Source: Lachnospiraceae bacterium V9D3004 (lineage in GTDB: Bacteria; Bacillota; Clostridia; Lachnospirales; Lachnospiraceae). Taken from it: DNA of 64,000 nucleotides. Numbering within the stretch: position 1 is the stretch's first letter; the number at the start of each line of letters is the position of its first letter. Below, piece by piece: positions 16,748 through 26,901 of the stretch. Position numbers and translations under genes: made by a program. Location: NCBI GenBank assembly GCA_000621985.1, contig JHWW01000008.1, positions 107,171 to 171,170 on the forward strand. The letters run 5' to 3'. Below the pieces are notes generated by a model. It did no database searches. It was not told the DNA's origin and worked only from the letters and a program-made list of their open reading frames with translations.

Positions 16748-18323
16748 TATTCTTTAAAAATATATCATTGAATTCAGGAAGGTTGTTAAGCTCAAGTTCC
16801 TGACAACGATCCAGGATATCCCGGAAGGAAGATTCGGCGTTATCGTCAAGTGCTGCGAGAAGAGCGCCCTTAAGAGAGGTGTTGCCGGATATGAATATCT
16901 TTTGTCCGTCGCTGTTCCATTCTTCAGGTAATATATGAAGCGTACGAAGATGATCGATATCTATTGAACTGCCAAAGCTTCCGGATATGAATATATTTTT
17001 TATATCAGTGGTGGTAAGACCGGAATGACTTATCAGAAGCTCTATGCCTGTTCTTATGGCAGCTATGGCAAGCTGCAGTTTGCGAATATCATCCTGTGTT
17101 ATGGATATATTAACATGCGGTGTTGAAGCGACAGTAATATGATCACCGTAATCTTCTGCGATCGTTCCGTAAGAATCAATTACTTCAAGCCTGAATAATT
17201 CCGACAAAAGAGATATTATTCCGCTGCCGCATATTCCAATGGGATGTCTGCCTGCAACGGTTCTGTAATTGATCAAAAGAGAACCATCATTTTTCTTGCG
17301 CAGACTGATATTATCGATAGCACCGGCTACGCAGGGAACACCGCAACTTATGCCTGAAGCTTCGAATGCGGGACCGGCAGCTGCAGAAGTGCAGAGTAAT
17401 CGCCCGGAAGCACCGAGTACCATCTCTGCATTGGTACCGAGATCAAGAAGAATATACGGGTCGTCAGGCATACATATATTGTCTTTTGCATATTGTCTGA
17501 GACTGAATAATCCGGATATAATATCACCGCCTATAAAAGCGGAAAACGAAGGTATGATCAACACTTTGCAGTTAAGATCTTTAAGAAAATCGTAGTGAAC
17601 ACTCTGCCTGCTGATTATATCGCTGAATCTGACATTTGGAAAGCTTGTCTGTGAGGTCTTAAAAGGATATGCGCACATTCCGGAGCAGTCAAGACCCATG
17701 AGAAGATGCTGCATGGTAGAATTGGCTCCGATTGTGATAAGTTTTATATCGTCCGGGTCAATGTGACTTTTTTGAGCGAGTTTACCGATGGAACCGGTTA
17801 TATCCGAACGAAGCATGCTGCATAGTTTTGTAAGACCGCCTTCGGAAGCTTTTTGCAGTCTTGTGATAACATCAGCGCCTTCTTTAACGGTGGAATTATA
17901 GAAAGTATCTTCAGCCGTAATATCGGATGAAGAATCTGTAATACATACGGATATGGATGTTGAACCGATATCGATGGCGCAGACATAATCAGGTTTGGAT
18001 GAAGGAGTTGTGCGTTCTGTAACATTGTTAATAATCCTGAAAGAGTCAGGCATGGAATCATCACCCGAAGCAGGCAGCTTGATCAGTGAAGAGTCGGGGA
18101 TTGTAACTGTGATATCAGCATGTGGGATGTAAGAGCAGGCTTTAACCGGTGCGGTTTCGTCATTGATGTATACCGTACATTTTCCGCAGATTCCTCTGCC
18201 GCCACAGGCGGAATTGACGACAATGCCGTGCCTGTCCAATATATTGGACAAGGTGTCGGTGTTGTCTGCTTCGCAATATATATCAGATGAATGATGTGTA
18301 CATATAACGGTTATTCGATGCAT
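16737..18323 (-). CDS. 2Fe-2S ferredoxin-ASKHA (DUF4445) protein, corrinoid-activator-like
   Basis: A 528-residue protein. The N-terminus is a plant-type ferredoxin with Cys40, Cys46, Cys49 and Cys63 (SACGGRGICGKC). The rest is an ASKHA ATPase-like domain with CAIDIGSTSIS, LDLGTNAEMVLG and GICGSGIISLL. This is the build of RACE proteins, which reduce inactive Co(II) corrinoid cofactors of methyltransferases using ATP. The ATG at 18323 is chosen over an upstream TTG because AGGG lies 7 bases before it. No corrinoid protein or methyltransferase gene is nearby, so the partner is unknown. Confidence 0.82.
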   Translation of the reverse strand: MHRITVICTHHSSDIYCEADNTDTLSNILDRHGIVVNSACGGRGICGKCTVYINDETAPVKACSYIPHADITVTIPDSSLIKLPASGDDSMPDSFRIINNVTERTTPSSKPDYVCAIDIGSTSISVCITDSSSDITAEDTFYNSTVKEGADVITRLQKASEGGLTKLCSMLRSDITGSIGKLAQKSHIDPDDIKLITIGANSTMQHLLMGLDCSGMCAYPFKTSQTSFPNVRFSDIISRQSVHYDFLKDLNCKVLIIPSFSAFIGGDIISGLFSLRQYAKDNICMPDDPYILLDLGTNAEMVLGASGRLLCTSAAAGPAFEASGISCGVPCVAGAIDNISLRKKNDGSLLINYRTVAGRHPIGICGSGIISLLSELFRLEVIDSYGTIAEDYGDHITVASTPHVNISITQDDIRKLQLAIAAIRTGIELLISHSGLTTTDIKNIFISGSFGSSIDIDHLRTLHILPEEWNSDGQKIFISGNTSLKGALLAALDDNAESSFRDILDRCQELELNNLPEFNDIFLKNINL

Positions 18324-18462
18324 ATAAATACCCTGCCTTTTACGTCCATTCGTGGTCAATCAAGCCTGCTTCTTACGAGCAAGCTCGACGAATCAGTCTT
18401 GCCTGCCCACTTCGCTGTGAACAGTAACTCTTTTATATCATCATACCCCCGCATTTGCAAAG

Positions 18463-18491
18463 TTGCAATACCTTCTAAATATTGATATAAT
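18463..18491 (+). promoter_or_regulatory. Sigma-A type promoter of the rhomboid operon
   Basis: TTGCAA, a 17-base spacer and TATAAT, 55 bases before the rhomboid start. Confidence 0.7.
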
Positions 18492-18546
18492 GAGTTTTAT
18501 CAGAGCGTCATGAAATACACGAACAGGGAAAGCAGGGGCATATGGT

Positions 18547-19593
18547 TTGAAAGATATATATAATCATCTGCTGAGTAATTTTCATTCTTCGGGATACGGT
18601 ATTGCCCATATTAATACGGAGATTGGGAAGATCGTATCATTTTACGGATACAGTAACAGTGAATTGTATATAATCATGCTTGCAGACAGCGACAGCGGGA
18701 TTACTGCGAATATTATGGCGGTGGCTGTTGATACGGTAAGAAACCGTCTTTTGAAAGATGACGTATTCCGGGTTAATGTACTGCAGATCGTGATCCGGAA
18801 TGATAACAGGGATGTTAATGATATTGTAAGTCCGTTCTTCCCCTTCTGGATCATAGACAGCAGGGAAAACAGACTTATCATATATGAGAATCAGCCTGCG
18901 GATTTTCTGCGGGTGCGTAGTATCATAGAGGATTCGCTTGACGGAGTTGATTATTCGGGTAATGACAGTGTTATTTCTAAAAATAATAAACATTTTCCGC
19001 TGATAACTGCTATAATAGTATTGATAAATGTTATAGTATTCATATTGCTTGAGATCAACGGATCCACGCTTGATACGGAATATATGCTTGAACACGGGGC
19101 TTTACGGTATGCCGAAACGGTCACGGGAGGCCAGTTTTACAGACTGATAACTCATTTTTTTATGCACTTTGGGATCGATCATATTGTAAATAACATGTTT
19201 GTATTGATAATTCTCGGATACCACATTGAGAATGCAGTGGGAAAGGTTCAGTTTCTTGTGATTTACATGATGAGTGGTCTGATCGCCGGGATAATATCCA
19301 TGAACTGGTATTACATGATCGGGCAGGACAGCGTATCTGCAGGTGCCTCGGGAGCAATATTCGGAATAACGGGAGCATTATTTGCACTGTTTTTCATGAA
19401 TCGTGGTAAAATGATCAATATGAGCATTACAAGGATAATACTGTTCTTGGCTTTGACAATATACAGTGGAATGCGCGACACGCAGATAGATCTGGCCGCA
19501 CATATCGGAGGTTTCATTGTCGGAGCGGCAGTAACGATAATATTACAGGTTGGTAAGAGACTTATAATGCCGGAAGGAGGAAAAAAAGCATAA
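18547..19593 (+). CDS. Rhomboid-family intramembrane serine protease
   Basis: A 348-residue protein with a cytosolic N-terminal domain of about 150 residues and a C-terminal six-helix rhomboid domain. The catalytic dyad is visible as Ser268 in GASGAIFG and His319 in AAHIGGFIVG, and HIVNN (212-216) supplies the oxyanion residues. The long soluble N-terminal domain is a feature of YqgP/GluP-type Firmicutes rhomboids, which cleave membrane proteins. Translation probably starts at TTG, since the ATG five bases upstream stops after two codons. The stop overlaps the next gene's ATG, implying coupling. Confidence 0.9.
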   Translation: MKDIYNHLLSNFHSSGYGIAHINTEIGKIVSFYGYSNSELYIIMLADSDSGITANIMAVAVDTVRNRLLKDDVFRVNVLQIVIRNDNRDVNDIVSPFFPFWIIDSRENRLIIYENQPADFLRVRSIIEDSLDGVDYSGNDSVISKNNKHFPLITAIIVLINVIVFILLEINGSTLDTEYMLEHGALRYAETVTGGQFYRLITHFFMHFGIDHIVNNMFVLIILGYHIENAVGKVQFLVIYMMSGLIAGIISMNWYYMIGQDSVSAGASGAIFGITGALFALFFMNRGKMINMSITRIILFLALTIYSGMRDTQIDLAAHIGGFIVGAAVTIILQVGKRLIMPEGGKKA

Positions 19594-20591
19594 TGCGTGT
19601 TAATATATATTACGGCGGCAGAGGGCTGATAGAAGATTCAACGATATATGTTATTAACAGTGTTACTGAGATTCTCAAAGAACTCAGGGTAGATGTTCAG
19701 TTGTACAATCTGTATGAGAAGAAGAATTCAATAACAACTCTTCCAAAGACCCTTAAGGAGGCAGACGGGGTTATTCTGGCAACACATCTTGAATGGTTCG
19801 GAATAGGCGGACTCATGCAATATTTTCTTGATTCGTGCTGGCTGTACGGGGACAAGAATGAGCTTGAGAGATTATATATGATGCCTATAGTGATAGCTTC
19901 GACTTACGGAGAAAGAGATGCGGAATGCACACTTATTAAGGCATGGGAGCTGCTTGGCGGTATTCCCGTGACGGGGCTTTGCGCATTCGTTGAAGATTAT
20001 ACCGCATTTGAGACCGATTCCAATATCGGAAGGAGAATAGAGAAGCTTACCGAGAATTTTTACCGTAATATGAATCAGCATCAGACGGCGCTTCCGAGCA
20101 GTTCCAATGAAGTCAGGAAGAAAGTTCTTAAGACCAAGTCCTTAAGACTTACTCCTCAGGAGAGCGAGCAGTTATCGGAATATGTTTCCAATGATACGTA
20201 CGTTAAAAAGCAGAAAGAGGATATTGAAGAACTTGCCCAGATGTTTAAGGGTATGCTTGGCGAGACGACGGAGGAAGAAGACGATTACTGCAGTCTTATA
20301 AGAAAAGCTTTCACCGGAGCCGACGGGGAAACAAAAGCACTGTATAAGATTGCTTTGACGGATACCAATGAGGATATATATATCAGGGTAAATGAAGGAA
20401 AACTTGAATGTGCCCCGGAACTTCCCGGTACGGTGGATGTGCTTGTTAAACTCACTTCGGGTATTTTTGAAAGCATAATAAACAACGAAAAAAATATGCA
20501 TCAGGCATTTATGGCCGGTGATCTGACAGCGAAGGGTAATTTTAATCTGTTAAGGATGTTGGATACATTTTTCGATTTTAACAAAGAATAG
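19593..20591 (+). CDS. Flavodoxin-like fold protein with C-terminal SCP2 domain
   Basis: A 332-residue protein with two parts. Residues 1-150 resemble NADPH-dependent FMN reductase or flavodoxin-like folds: an initial beta strand MRVNIYYGGRG, ADGVILATHLEWFG, then PIVIASTYGERDAE. Residues about 230-332 resemble an SCP2 sterol/lipid-binding domain: alternating strands (IYIRVNEGKLECA), GTVDVLVKLTSGIFESII and a final helix ending in AGDLTAKGNFNLL. A helical linker with EE-rich patches joins them. It overlaps the rhomboid gene by one base. Whether it binds flavin or lipid is not shown. Confidence 0.7.
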   Translation: MRVNIYYGGRGLIEDSTIYVINSVTEILKELRVDVQLYNLYEKKNSITTLPKTLKEADGVILATHLEWFGIGGLMQYFLDSCWLYGDKNELERLYMMPIVIASTYGERDAECTLIKAWELLGGIPVTGLCAFVEDYTAFETDSNIGRRIEKLTENFYRNMNQHQTALPSSSNEVRKKVLKTKSLRLTPQESEQLSEYVSNDTYVKKQKEDIEELAQMFKGMLGETTEEEDDYCSLIRKAFTGADGETKALYKIALTDTNEDIYIRVNEGKLECAPELPGTVDVLVKLTSGIFESIINNEKNMHQAFMAGDLTAKGNFNLLRMLDTFFDFNKE

Positions 20592-20644
20592 TAAAGGCTC
20601 GCTTTCGGGCGCTTTGCGATGAAGAATAAAAGGAGGTTCTTACA

Positions 20645-21070
20645 ATGGGAAAGGTAACGGTTGACGATTGTATTTTTTGCAAAATTATTAAAGGAGATAT
20701 TCCATCAAAAACCGTGTATGAGGATGATGATTACAAAGCAATACTTGATGTGGCGCCGGCTTCGAAGGGACATGTGATCATTCTTCCAAAGAATCACGCA
20801 GCGAATATATTCGAGCTTGATGATAAAGATGCGGCAGGAGTTATGGTCGTAGCTAAGAAAGTGGCAACAGCTCTTAAGAATGTTTTTGGTTGTGAGGGCG
20901 TTAATATTCTTCAGAATAACGGAGAGATTGCCGGACAGACAGTGTTCCATCTTCATGTTCATGTGATCCCGAGATATGAGGATGATAATGTTAATGTAAA
21001 ATGGATTCCCGATAAGGACGCCAACACGGATGATGTATATAATGAATTGAAAAAAGAATTGCAGGTGTGA
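20645..21070 (+). CDS. HIT-family nucleotide hydrolase (HinT-like)
   Basis: A 141-residue histidine-triad protein with N-terminal CIFCKIIKGDIPS, a zinc-site variant typical of bacterial HinT, and the catalytic triad HLHVHVIPR near residues 100-108. These enzymes hydrolyse aminoacyl- or other AMP phosphoramidates. The ATG has AGGAGG 9 bases upstream. It lies 6 bases before murG on the same strand. Confidence 0.93.
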   Translation: MGKVTVDDCIFCKIIKGDIPSKTVYEDDDYKAILDVAPASKGHVIILPKNHAANIFELDDKDAAGVMVVAKKVATALKNVFGCEGVNILQNNGEIAGQTVFHLHVHVIPRYEDDNVNVKWIPDKDANTDDVYNELKKELQV

Positions 21071-21076
21071 TAAAAA

Positions 21077-22147
21077 GTGAAAAAAATAATATTGACAGGT
21101 GGCGGAACAGCCGGACATGTTACTCCGAATATTGCGCTGATCCCCGAACTGAAAAAAAGAGGATATACACTTTATTACATAGGCTCGAAGAATGGAATAG
21201 AGAAAAAACTGATTGAAGAGTGCGGAATACCATATTTTGGTATTTCTTCGGGAAAGCTCAGACGATATTTTGATTTTAAGAATTTTACCGATCCCGTAAG
21301 AATACTTAAAGGATATGCTGAGGCAAGAGCTATAATCAAGAAGATAAAACCGGACATTGTATTCTCAAAGGGAGGATTTGTAACGGTACCGGTTGTTGTG
21401 GCAGCTGACAGAAGAAAAGTCCCGTGCGTAATACATGAATCGGATATGACACCCGGTCTTGCGAACCGTATCTGTATTCCGCATGCTGTTAAGGTATGTG
21501 CCAATTTCCCCGAGACTGTTAAGGAGATCTCAGGTGACAAGACAATTGTTACGGGTACGCCAATAAGAAAAGAATTGTTCTCGGGAAATAAGAATGCCGG
21601 ACTTGACTATTGCGGATTTACCGCAAATAAGCCGGTTATGCTTGTGATAGGCGGAAGTCTTGGAGCGTCATCGGTGAATACTGCTGTCAGGGCAGCGCTT
21701 CCGCAGCTTCTTACAAGGTATCAGGTAATACATCTGTGCGGTGCGGGAAAACTTGAACCGACTTTGAATGAAACCGAAGGATATGCTCAATTTGAATATG
21801 TTAAGGCTGAACTATGTAATCTATTTGCAGCAGCGGATATTGTCGTATCAAGGGCAGGAGCAAATGCGATATGTGAACTGCTCGCGCTTAAGAAGCCTAA
21901 CATACTTATTCCACTTCCCGAATCAGTCAGCAGGGGAGATCAGATATTGAACGCAAGGTCATTCGAGAAACAGGGATACAGTGTAGTTCTTGAAGAGGAA
22001 GAGCTTACGACCTACAATCTGATAAAAGCTGTCGATAATCTGTATGAAAACAGGGATGAATTCATAGATGCAATGTCAGACAATACAAAGGGGGATGCGG
22101 TGACACAGATTGCCGACATATTGGATCAGAATCTTAAAGAAGATTAA
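21077..22147 (+). CDS. murG: UDP-GlcNAc:lipid I N-acetylglucosaminyltransferase
   Basis: A 356-residue GT28 enzyme that converts lipid I to lipid II at the inner face of the membrane, the last cytosolic step of peptidoglycan precursor synthesis. The N-terminal [14 protein letters not shown] binds lipid [12 protein letters not shown] is a conserved MurG segment, and the C-terminal [10 protein letters not shown] and [14 protein letters not shown] bind UDP-GlcNAc. The start is GTG. It is isolated from the usual dcw cluster and sits between a HIT protein and pgi. Confidence 0.96.
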   Translation: MKKIILTGGGTAGHVTPNIALIPELKKRGYTLYYIGSKNGIEKKLIEECGIPYFGISSGKLRRYFDFKNFTDPVRILKGYAEARAIIKKIKPDIVFSKGGFVTVPVVVAADRRKVPCVIHESDMTPGLANRICIPHAVKVCANFPETVKEISGDKTIVTGTPIRKELFSGNKNAGLDYCGFTANKPVMLVIGGSLGASSVNTAVRAALPQLLTRYQVIHLCGAGKLEPTLNETEGYAQFEYVKAELCNLFAAADIVVSRAGANAICELLALKKPNILIPLPESVSRGDQILNARSFEKQGYSVVLEEEELTTYNLIKAVDNLYENRDEFIDAMSDNTKGDAVTQIADILDQNLKED

Positions 22148-22185
22148 AAAAAATATATAATGGTATAAAAAGGAGTGTGGGTTTT

Positions 22186-23547
22186 ATGGGTAATTTTGTT
22201 AGCTTTGATTATTCTATTGCAAAGAAGTTTTTTTCCGACAGTGACTATGAGTCATGTAAGGCTGCCGCTGTGAAGGCTTATGACAAGCTTGTGTCGGGAA
22301 GCGGTGAAGGTAACGACTTCATAGGATGGGTCAATCTTCCGGTTGAGTATGATAAGGAGGAATTTGACAGGATCATTAAAGCTTCGGAGAAGATCAAGAA
22401 TGATTCGGAAGTTCTTATTGTGATAGGAATCGGGGGATCATATCTTGGAGCAAGAGCTGCGATAGAATTCTTAAGACATTCATTCTATAACAGCGTATCG
22501 AAGGAAGTCCGCAAGACACCTGAGATATATTTTGTGGGTAATAATATCAGTACATCATATTATGCACATTTGCTTGAAGTTATCGGAGACAGGGACTATT
22601 CGATCAACGTGATAAGCAAATCGGGAACTACTACAGAGCCTGCGATAGCATTCCGTATATTCAAGGATCATCTTATTAAGAAATACGGCGTCAAAGAGGC
22701 AGCAGGCAGGATATATGCAACTACGGACAAGAGCAGGGGAGCTTTAAAGAAGCTTGCCGATGAGGAAGGCTTTGAGACATTTGTTGTGCCTGATGACATA
22801 GGCGGAAGATATTCGGTTCTTACCGCAGTTGGACTTCTGCCGATCGCAGTAAGCGGAGCGGACATTAACAGTCTTATGAAGGGTGCCGCAGATATGCGAA
22901 AGAAGTGCCTTGACGGAGATGTTGCGGACATAGATGCTGTCAAGTATGCCATAGTCCGTAATATTTTCTATAACAGCGACAAATCGGTTGAGATCCTTGC
23001 AAACTACGAGCCGGCATTCCATTACATAGCAGAGTGGTGGAAGCAGCTCTACGGTGAGAGCGAAGGAAAGACCGGTAAGGGACTCTTCCCGGCATCGGTT
23101 GATTTTACAACCGACCTTCATTCGATGGGACAGTATATTCAGGATGGCGCCAGAATAATGTTTGAGACGGTTCTCGAGCTTGAAGATCCGGGCATCGAAC
23201 TTTTGGTTGGAAGTGATGATAAAGATCTTGACGGCCTCAATTATCTTGCCGGCAAGTCGGTTGATTACGTTAATAAATGTGCAATGAAGGGAACAACACT
23301 TGCTCATACCGACGGTGGAGTGCCCAATCTTTTCATTAAAGTTCCGGACAGGAGCGAATATTCGCTTGGACAGTTGTTCTATTTCTTTGAATTCGCATGT
23401 GGCGTGAGCGGATACATGCTTGAGATCAATCCGTTCGATCAGCCGGGAGTTGAATTCTATAAGAAGAACATGTTTGCACTGCTTGGAAAGCCCGGATATG
23501 AAGAGGCAAGAGAAGCAATGTTAAAAAGACTGGAAGGTTCCAATTAA
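22186..23547 (+). CDS. pgi: Glucose-6-phosphate isomerase
   Basis: A 453-residue enzyme interconverting glucose-6-phosphate and fructose-6-phosphate. It is the shorter Firmicutes form. Conserved segments include [30 protein letters not shown] and the late [14 protein letters not shown] with a nearby catalytic Lys/His region. ATG 22186 is used, because AGGAG lies 10 bases before it and almost touches the upstream GTG. It is followed by a strong terminator. Confidence 0.97.
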   Translation: MGNFVSFDYSIAKKFFSDSDYESCKAAAVKAYDKLVSGSGEGNDFIGWVNLPVEYDKEEFDRIIKASEKIKNDSEVLIVIGIGGSYLGARAAIEFLRHSFYNSVSKEVRKTPEIYFVGNNISTSYYAHLLEVIGDRDYSINVISKSGTTTEPAIAFRIFKDHLIKKYGVKEAAGRIYATTDKSRGALKKLADEEGFETFVVPDDIGGRYSVLTAVGLLPIAVSGADINSLMKGAADMRKKCLDGDVADIDAVKYAIVRNIFYNSDKSVEILANYEPAFHYIAEWWKQLYGESEGKTGKGLFPASVDFTTDLHSMGQYIQDGARIMFETVLELEDPGIELLVGSDDKDLDGLNYLAGKSVDYVNKCAMKGTTLAHTDGGVPNLFIKVPDRSEYSLGQLFYFFEFACGVSGYMLEINPFDQPGVEFYKKNMFALLGKPGYEEAREAMLKRLEGSN

Positions 23548-23585
23548 AGAGTGCAGCAGCCACTCACATGAAATGTACTACAGAA

Positions 23586-23621
23586 AAAGGCTGTGAGATC
23601 GATAATCGACTCACAGCCTTT
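23586..23621. terminator. Bidirectional terminator between pgi and ferredoxin
   Basis: AAAGGCTGTGAG (23586-23597) pairs perfectly with CTCACAGCCTTT (23610-23621). T/A runs on both sides serve the two converging genes. Confidence 0.9.
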
Positions 23622-23649
23622 AATAGTTTTAATTCTGTATCAGAATATC

Positions 23650-23817
23650 TTACTCGGAGATAGCACCAACCGGGCAAGCACCTGCACATGTTCCGCAGCT
23701 AACGCATGCAGCCTCATCAATCTCATAGTGAGCATCGCCCTGAGCAATAGCACCAACCGGGCACTCGCCTGCACATGTTCCGCAGCTTACACAATCATCA
23801 GAAATCTTATAAGCCAT
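23650..23817 (-). CDS. 2[4Fe-4S] ferredoxin
   Basis: A 55-residue clostridial-type ferredoxin. It has two near-identical cluster motifs, CVSCGTCAGECPVGAI and CVSCGTCAGACPVGAI, each CxxCxxCxxxCP. It carries low-potential electrons between pyruvate oxidoreductase, hydrogenase and Rnf/Etf-type complexes. The ATG at 23817 follows an AGGGAGG ribosome site. It is monocistronic, with a terminator just downstream. Confidence 0.97.
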   Translation of the reverse strand: MAYKISDDCVSCGTCAGECPVGAIAQGDAHYEIDEAACVSCGTCAGACPVGAISE

Positions 23818-23906
23818 AATAATATCCTCCCTTTTTATATAGTGATACTATTCTAATACATTTTATAACAAAAAACAAGAGGTTTTATTAACTATTTATT
23901 AATCGC

Positions 23907-23935
23907 TTGTATTTCGGCTCAAAACAGAGTATAAT
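23907..23935 (+). promoter_or_regulatory. Promoter of the MATE transporter gene
   Basis: TTGTAT, a 17-base spacer and TATAAT, with a leader of about 80 bases before the MATE start. Confidence 0.7.
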
Positions 23936-24022
23936 ACTCAATTTAGGAATTGCAGTAATTGTTCATCTGCGTATCGGTGCAGTGAAACGGAGTTCTAAGC
24001 AGTTACGAAAGGAGTAATGTGT

Positions 24023-25396
24023 ATGAAGGATTCGACAGAGATTTTCAGAGATGCACCCGTGCCGAAAGCAGTTTTAAGCAACGTTATACCATCGATAATA
24101 AGCATGATAATGGTGCTTGTGTATAATCTTGCAGATACATTTTTTATAGGACAGACAAAGAATGCTTTTATGGTGGCTGCGGTATCGCTCGCAACACCGG
24201 TATTCTTAATATTCATGGCTATAGGAATGTTGTTCGGAATCGGTGGAACATCGCTTATATCACGTATGCTTGGCGAAGGCAAAGACAAATATGCCAAAAA
24301 AACCTCATCTTTCTGCTTCTGGACGGGAATTGCGGTCGGCATAATCGCAATGATCGCCATACTGATATTCGTGGAACCGTTATGTCGCATGGTTGGTGCC
24401 AGTGATGATACTATTGATTTTGCGATGCAGTATCTGGGGATACTCGCATTTGGTATTCCATTTCTTATAGTGAGCAATACATTCAGTAATATAATAAGAG
24501 CTGACGGCAATGCAAAGAAAGCTATGATCGGAGTGGTGCTGGGAAATATTACCAATATCATCCTGGATCCGATAATGATACTTGTACTGGACTGGAATGT
24601 TGCAGGCGCTGCAATCGCAACCGTTATCGGAAATGTTGTATCGGTAGCTGTATATATGCATCACCTTTTGTCGAAGGGATCAATACTTTCCGTTAAGCCT
24701 TCGGATTTCAGTGCAAGCAGAAAGATCGTGTTCGGTGTGCTTGCCATAGGTCTTCCCGCATCGCTTAACAGTATACTTATGAGTTCTTCGAACATTATTA
24801 TAAATAATATGATGAGCGGCTTTGATGACATGGCGGTAGCGGGACTTGGAGTTGCAATGAAGGTCAATATGATAGGCGTAATGCTGCTTATCGGCGTTGG
24901 TATCGGAATACAGCCTTTGCTCGGATACTGCTACGGCGCAGGCAACAGAAAGCGTTATATGGCCGTTTTGAGATTTTCGTGCATATTTGCATTAATATTA
25001 AGCGCCATAATGACTTCGATATGTTATTTTGGGGCGGCGCCTCTTGTTAATGCATTCCTCGAGGAGCCTGACGCGTTCACGTACGGATTCGAATTCTCGC
25101 GAATACTTATAATATCTGGACCGATACTCGGACTTTTGTTCGTATTTGTAAATGCGATCCAATCCACCGGTGCGGCTGTTCCTTCGCTTATTCTGTCAAT
25201 AAGCCGTCAGGGAATCATATATATTCCGCTTCTTCTCATATTCAGGCTGGTATCCGATTCGGCTCATGTGCTTGTACTTACCCAGCCGGTTACGGACTAT
25301 ATGGCGCTTTTATTGTCGATAGTATTGTTCATATTAACGATGAGACGGTATTTTCCGGCGGATAAAGCAAAGGATGAGACGATACAGGAAGTATAA
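24023..25396 (+). CDS. MATE-family efflux transporter
   Basis: A 457-residue polytopic membrane protein with about 12 helices in two similar halves. It begins with PKAVLSNVIPSIISMIMVLV and NLADTFFIGQ, a hallmark of MATE Na+ or H+ coupled multidrug exporters. ADGNAKKAMIGVVLGNITNI and its counterpart in the second half (VGIGIQPLLGYCYGAGN) are typical. ATG 24023 is chosen because GGAG is 8 bases upstream. The substrate is not predictable. Confidence 0.93.
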   Translation: MKDSTEIFRDAPVPKAVLSNVIPSIISMIMVLVYNLADTFFIGQTKNAFMVAAVSLATPVFLIFMAIGMLFGIGGTSLISRMLGEGKDKYAKKTSSFCFWTGIAVGIIAMIAILIFVEPLCRMVGASDDTIDFAMQYLGILAFGIPFLIVSNTFSNIIRADGNAKKAMIGVVLGNITNIILDPIMILVLDWNVAGAAIATVIGNVVSVAVYMHHLLSKGSILSVKPSDFSASRKIVFGVLAIGLPASLNSILMSSSNIIINNMMSGFDDMAVAGLGVAMKVNMIGVMLLIGVGIGIQPLLGYCYGAGNRKRYMAVLRFSCIFALILSAIMTSICYFGAAPLVNAFLEEPDAFTYGFEFSRILIISGPILGLLFVFVNAIQSTGAAVPSLILSISRQGIIYIPLLLIFRLVSDSAHVLVLTQPVTDYMALLLSIVLFILTMRRYFPADKAKDETIQEV

Positions 25397-25467
25397 TGTA
25401 ACGTTAAGCACCACATATAATCATGATCATGATGGCAGATATCCGTCAAAAATGAACATAAGACGGG

Positions 25468-25496
25468 TTGACTATAGGATTACTATGATATATACT
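25468..25496 (+). promoter_or_regulatory. Promoter of the DUF1858 gene
   Basis: TTGACT, a 17-base spacer and TATACT, 32 bases before the ATG. Confidence 0.75.
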
Positions 25497-25528
25497 TTCA
25501 TTGTTGCATAAAACAGGAGGTGAAAATA

Positions 25529-25744
25529 ATGGCAAAAGTAGATAAAGATATGCTTATCGGTGAGATTCTTACCATGGACGGAACGATTGCACCTATTCTT
25601 ATGGCAGCTGGAATGCACTGCGTTGGATGTCCTTCGGCACAGGGTGAGAGCCTTGAAGAAGCAGCAATGGTTCACGGAATTGATTCGGATACATTAGTTA
25701 CAAGAATTAATGAATATCTTGCGAACAAAGAAAATAAGCAGTGA
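25529..25744 (+). CDS. DUF1858-domain protein
   Basis: A 71-residue protein with the DUF1858 pattern: an N-terminal helix ([10 protein letters not shown]), then [20 protein letters not shown] with a CxxC that may do redox or metal chemistry, then [13 protein letters not shown]. Such small proteins are common in anaerobes, often near or fused to hybrid-cluster or disulfide-reducing proteins; the role is unknown. ATG 25529 has AGGAGG 8-9 bases before it. It has its own promoter and is followed by a terminator. Confidence 0.9.
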   Translation: MAKVDKDMLIGEILTMDGTIAPILMAAGMHCVGCPSAQGESLEEAAMVHGIDSDTLVTRINEYLANKENKQ

Positions 25745-25820
25745 GCACATGTCCTTACACCCGGCATATGTCTTCGCATGCAAGTGAGGCAGCCGCTTGC
25801 CGGATTGTCGAAAAAAATAA

Positions 25821-25853
25821 CGGAGTGGCCTGTATTGTTACAGCGCCACTCCG
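25821..25853. terminator. Bidirectional terminator between DUF1858 gene and mecA
   Basis: CGGAGTGGC (25821-25829) pairs with GCCACTCCG (25845-25853), followed by ATTTTTTAT. Confidence 0.9.
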
Positions 25854-25895
25854 ATTTTTTATGTTATGTATGTTATGTCGTTCTTTCTTTTATTA

Positions 25896-26723
25896 TCACA
25901 GATTTGCAAGAATCTGCAGTGCTTTATTCTTGATAAGAATTGTAAAATGCTCATCGAAATGAGCTTCCGTTGCATAGTTCGAATGTTCTACATATCCGTA
26001 TTCCGACACAAGATTACATACTCTGTTGAATTCTTCCGGAGTATGTTCTGTTCTGTGCATAACAAGATAGTAATTGGATGCGGCGGTGTTCTTATACATA
26101 GTGTTCTCGCCGGAGTATTGTCCGTTGATATGTTTTGCAAGTCTTGATATCTCATCAAGGGTCTTGAATGAGAATATACGAACGATATCGGAACCGGTCT
26201 CGGGCTCCGCTTTCTCCTTTTTGCGGCCGAATCCAAGAGTCTCCGATAACGGAACAAAATTCGATTCCTGTGTGCCGTTGTCGGATGAATCATCAACATA
26301 TTCGTCTTCTGTGCTGTTATCTTCAGCCCTGTCAGCTTCCATCAGGTCTGATATATGTTCATAGCTGTTGAATAACTGGTCCGTATTGGAATCTGCTTCG
26401 TCCTGATAATACTCACCGTCTTCGGCAGAGGAATTGTCGGGAGAGAACTTTGAAAAGCGTGTGTCAAGTTCATCCGGATCTTCCACCTTGGTGATCACGA
26501 GTATCAGTTTCTCTCGGGAAACAGGTATTGCTTCTATCATAAGAGGAATATCGTCTGCCTCAAAACCGAACTGATATGAAGCCTGCTGCATCATGTCGCG
26601 GAATAATTCCTTCGCTTTATCCGTGCCGTAGGCCAGTTCGCTGATCTTAATCTCTCTGTCTTCCAGGTCCTGGTGACTGAGAGTGCATCTTATCTGATTA
26701 TCACTGATTTTTTCTATCTTCAT
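25896..26723 (-). CDS. mecA: Adaptor protein MecA
   Basis: A 275-residue ClpC adaptor that delivers substrates to the ClpCP protease. The N-terminal domain begins MKIEKISDNQIRCTLSHQDL, the usual MecA start. A long acidic linker (about 115-175) follows, and the C-terminal ClpC-binding domain runs from about 190 (VRIFSFKTLDEISRLAKHI). The ATG at 26723 has AAGGAG 7-8 bases before it and is preferred to an upstream frame extension. Substrates are unknown here. Confidence 0.92.
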   Translation of the reverse strand: MKIEKISDNQIRCTLSHQDLEDREIKISELAYGTDKAKELFRDMMQQASYQFGFEADDIPLMIEAIPVSREKLILVITKVEDPDELDTRFSKFSPDNSSAEDGEYYQDEADSNTDQLFNSYEHISDLMEADRAEDNSTEDEYVDDSSDNGTQESNFVPLSETLGFGRKKEKAEPETGSDIVRIFSFKTLDEISRLAKHINGQYSGENTMYKNTAASNYYLVMHRTEHTPEEFNRVCNLVSEYGYVEHSNYATEAHFDEHFTILIKNKALQILANL

Positions 26724-26901
26724 AGCCCCACTCCTTGTTATATAAAAAAAGGAACTAAAATCTGGTAACAAATAGTATAGAGTATTTAAAAAATTAAGTC
26801 AATAGGCGAATTGATGGAAAATTTCAAAAAAATTGGGAAAATATGAGAATTTTATCGTCTATTTGCACAAAAATTTTCAGGATTTTTGTATATTTCTACA
26901 A

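Noticed and set aside
22744..23307. 187-codon reverse-strand frame within pgi
   Set aside because: Pgi is certain from motifs; the opposite frame has no start signal and shows no domain.
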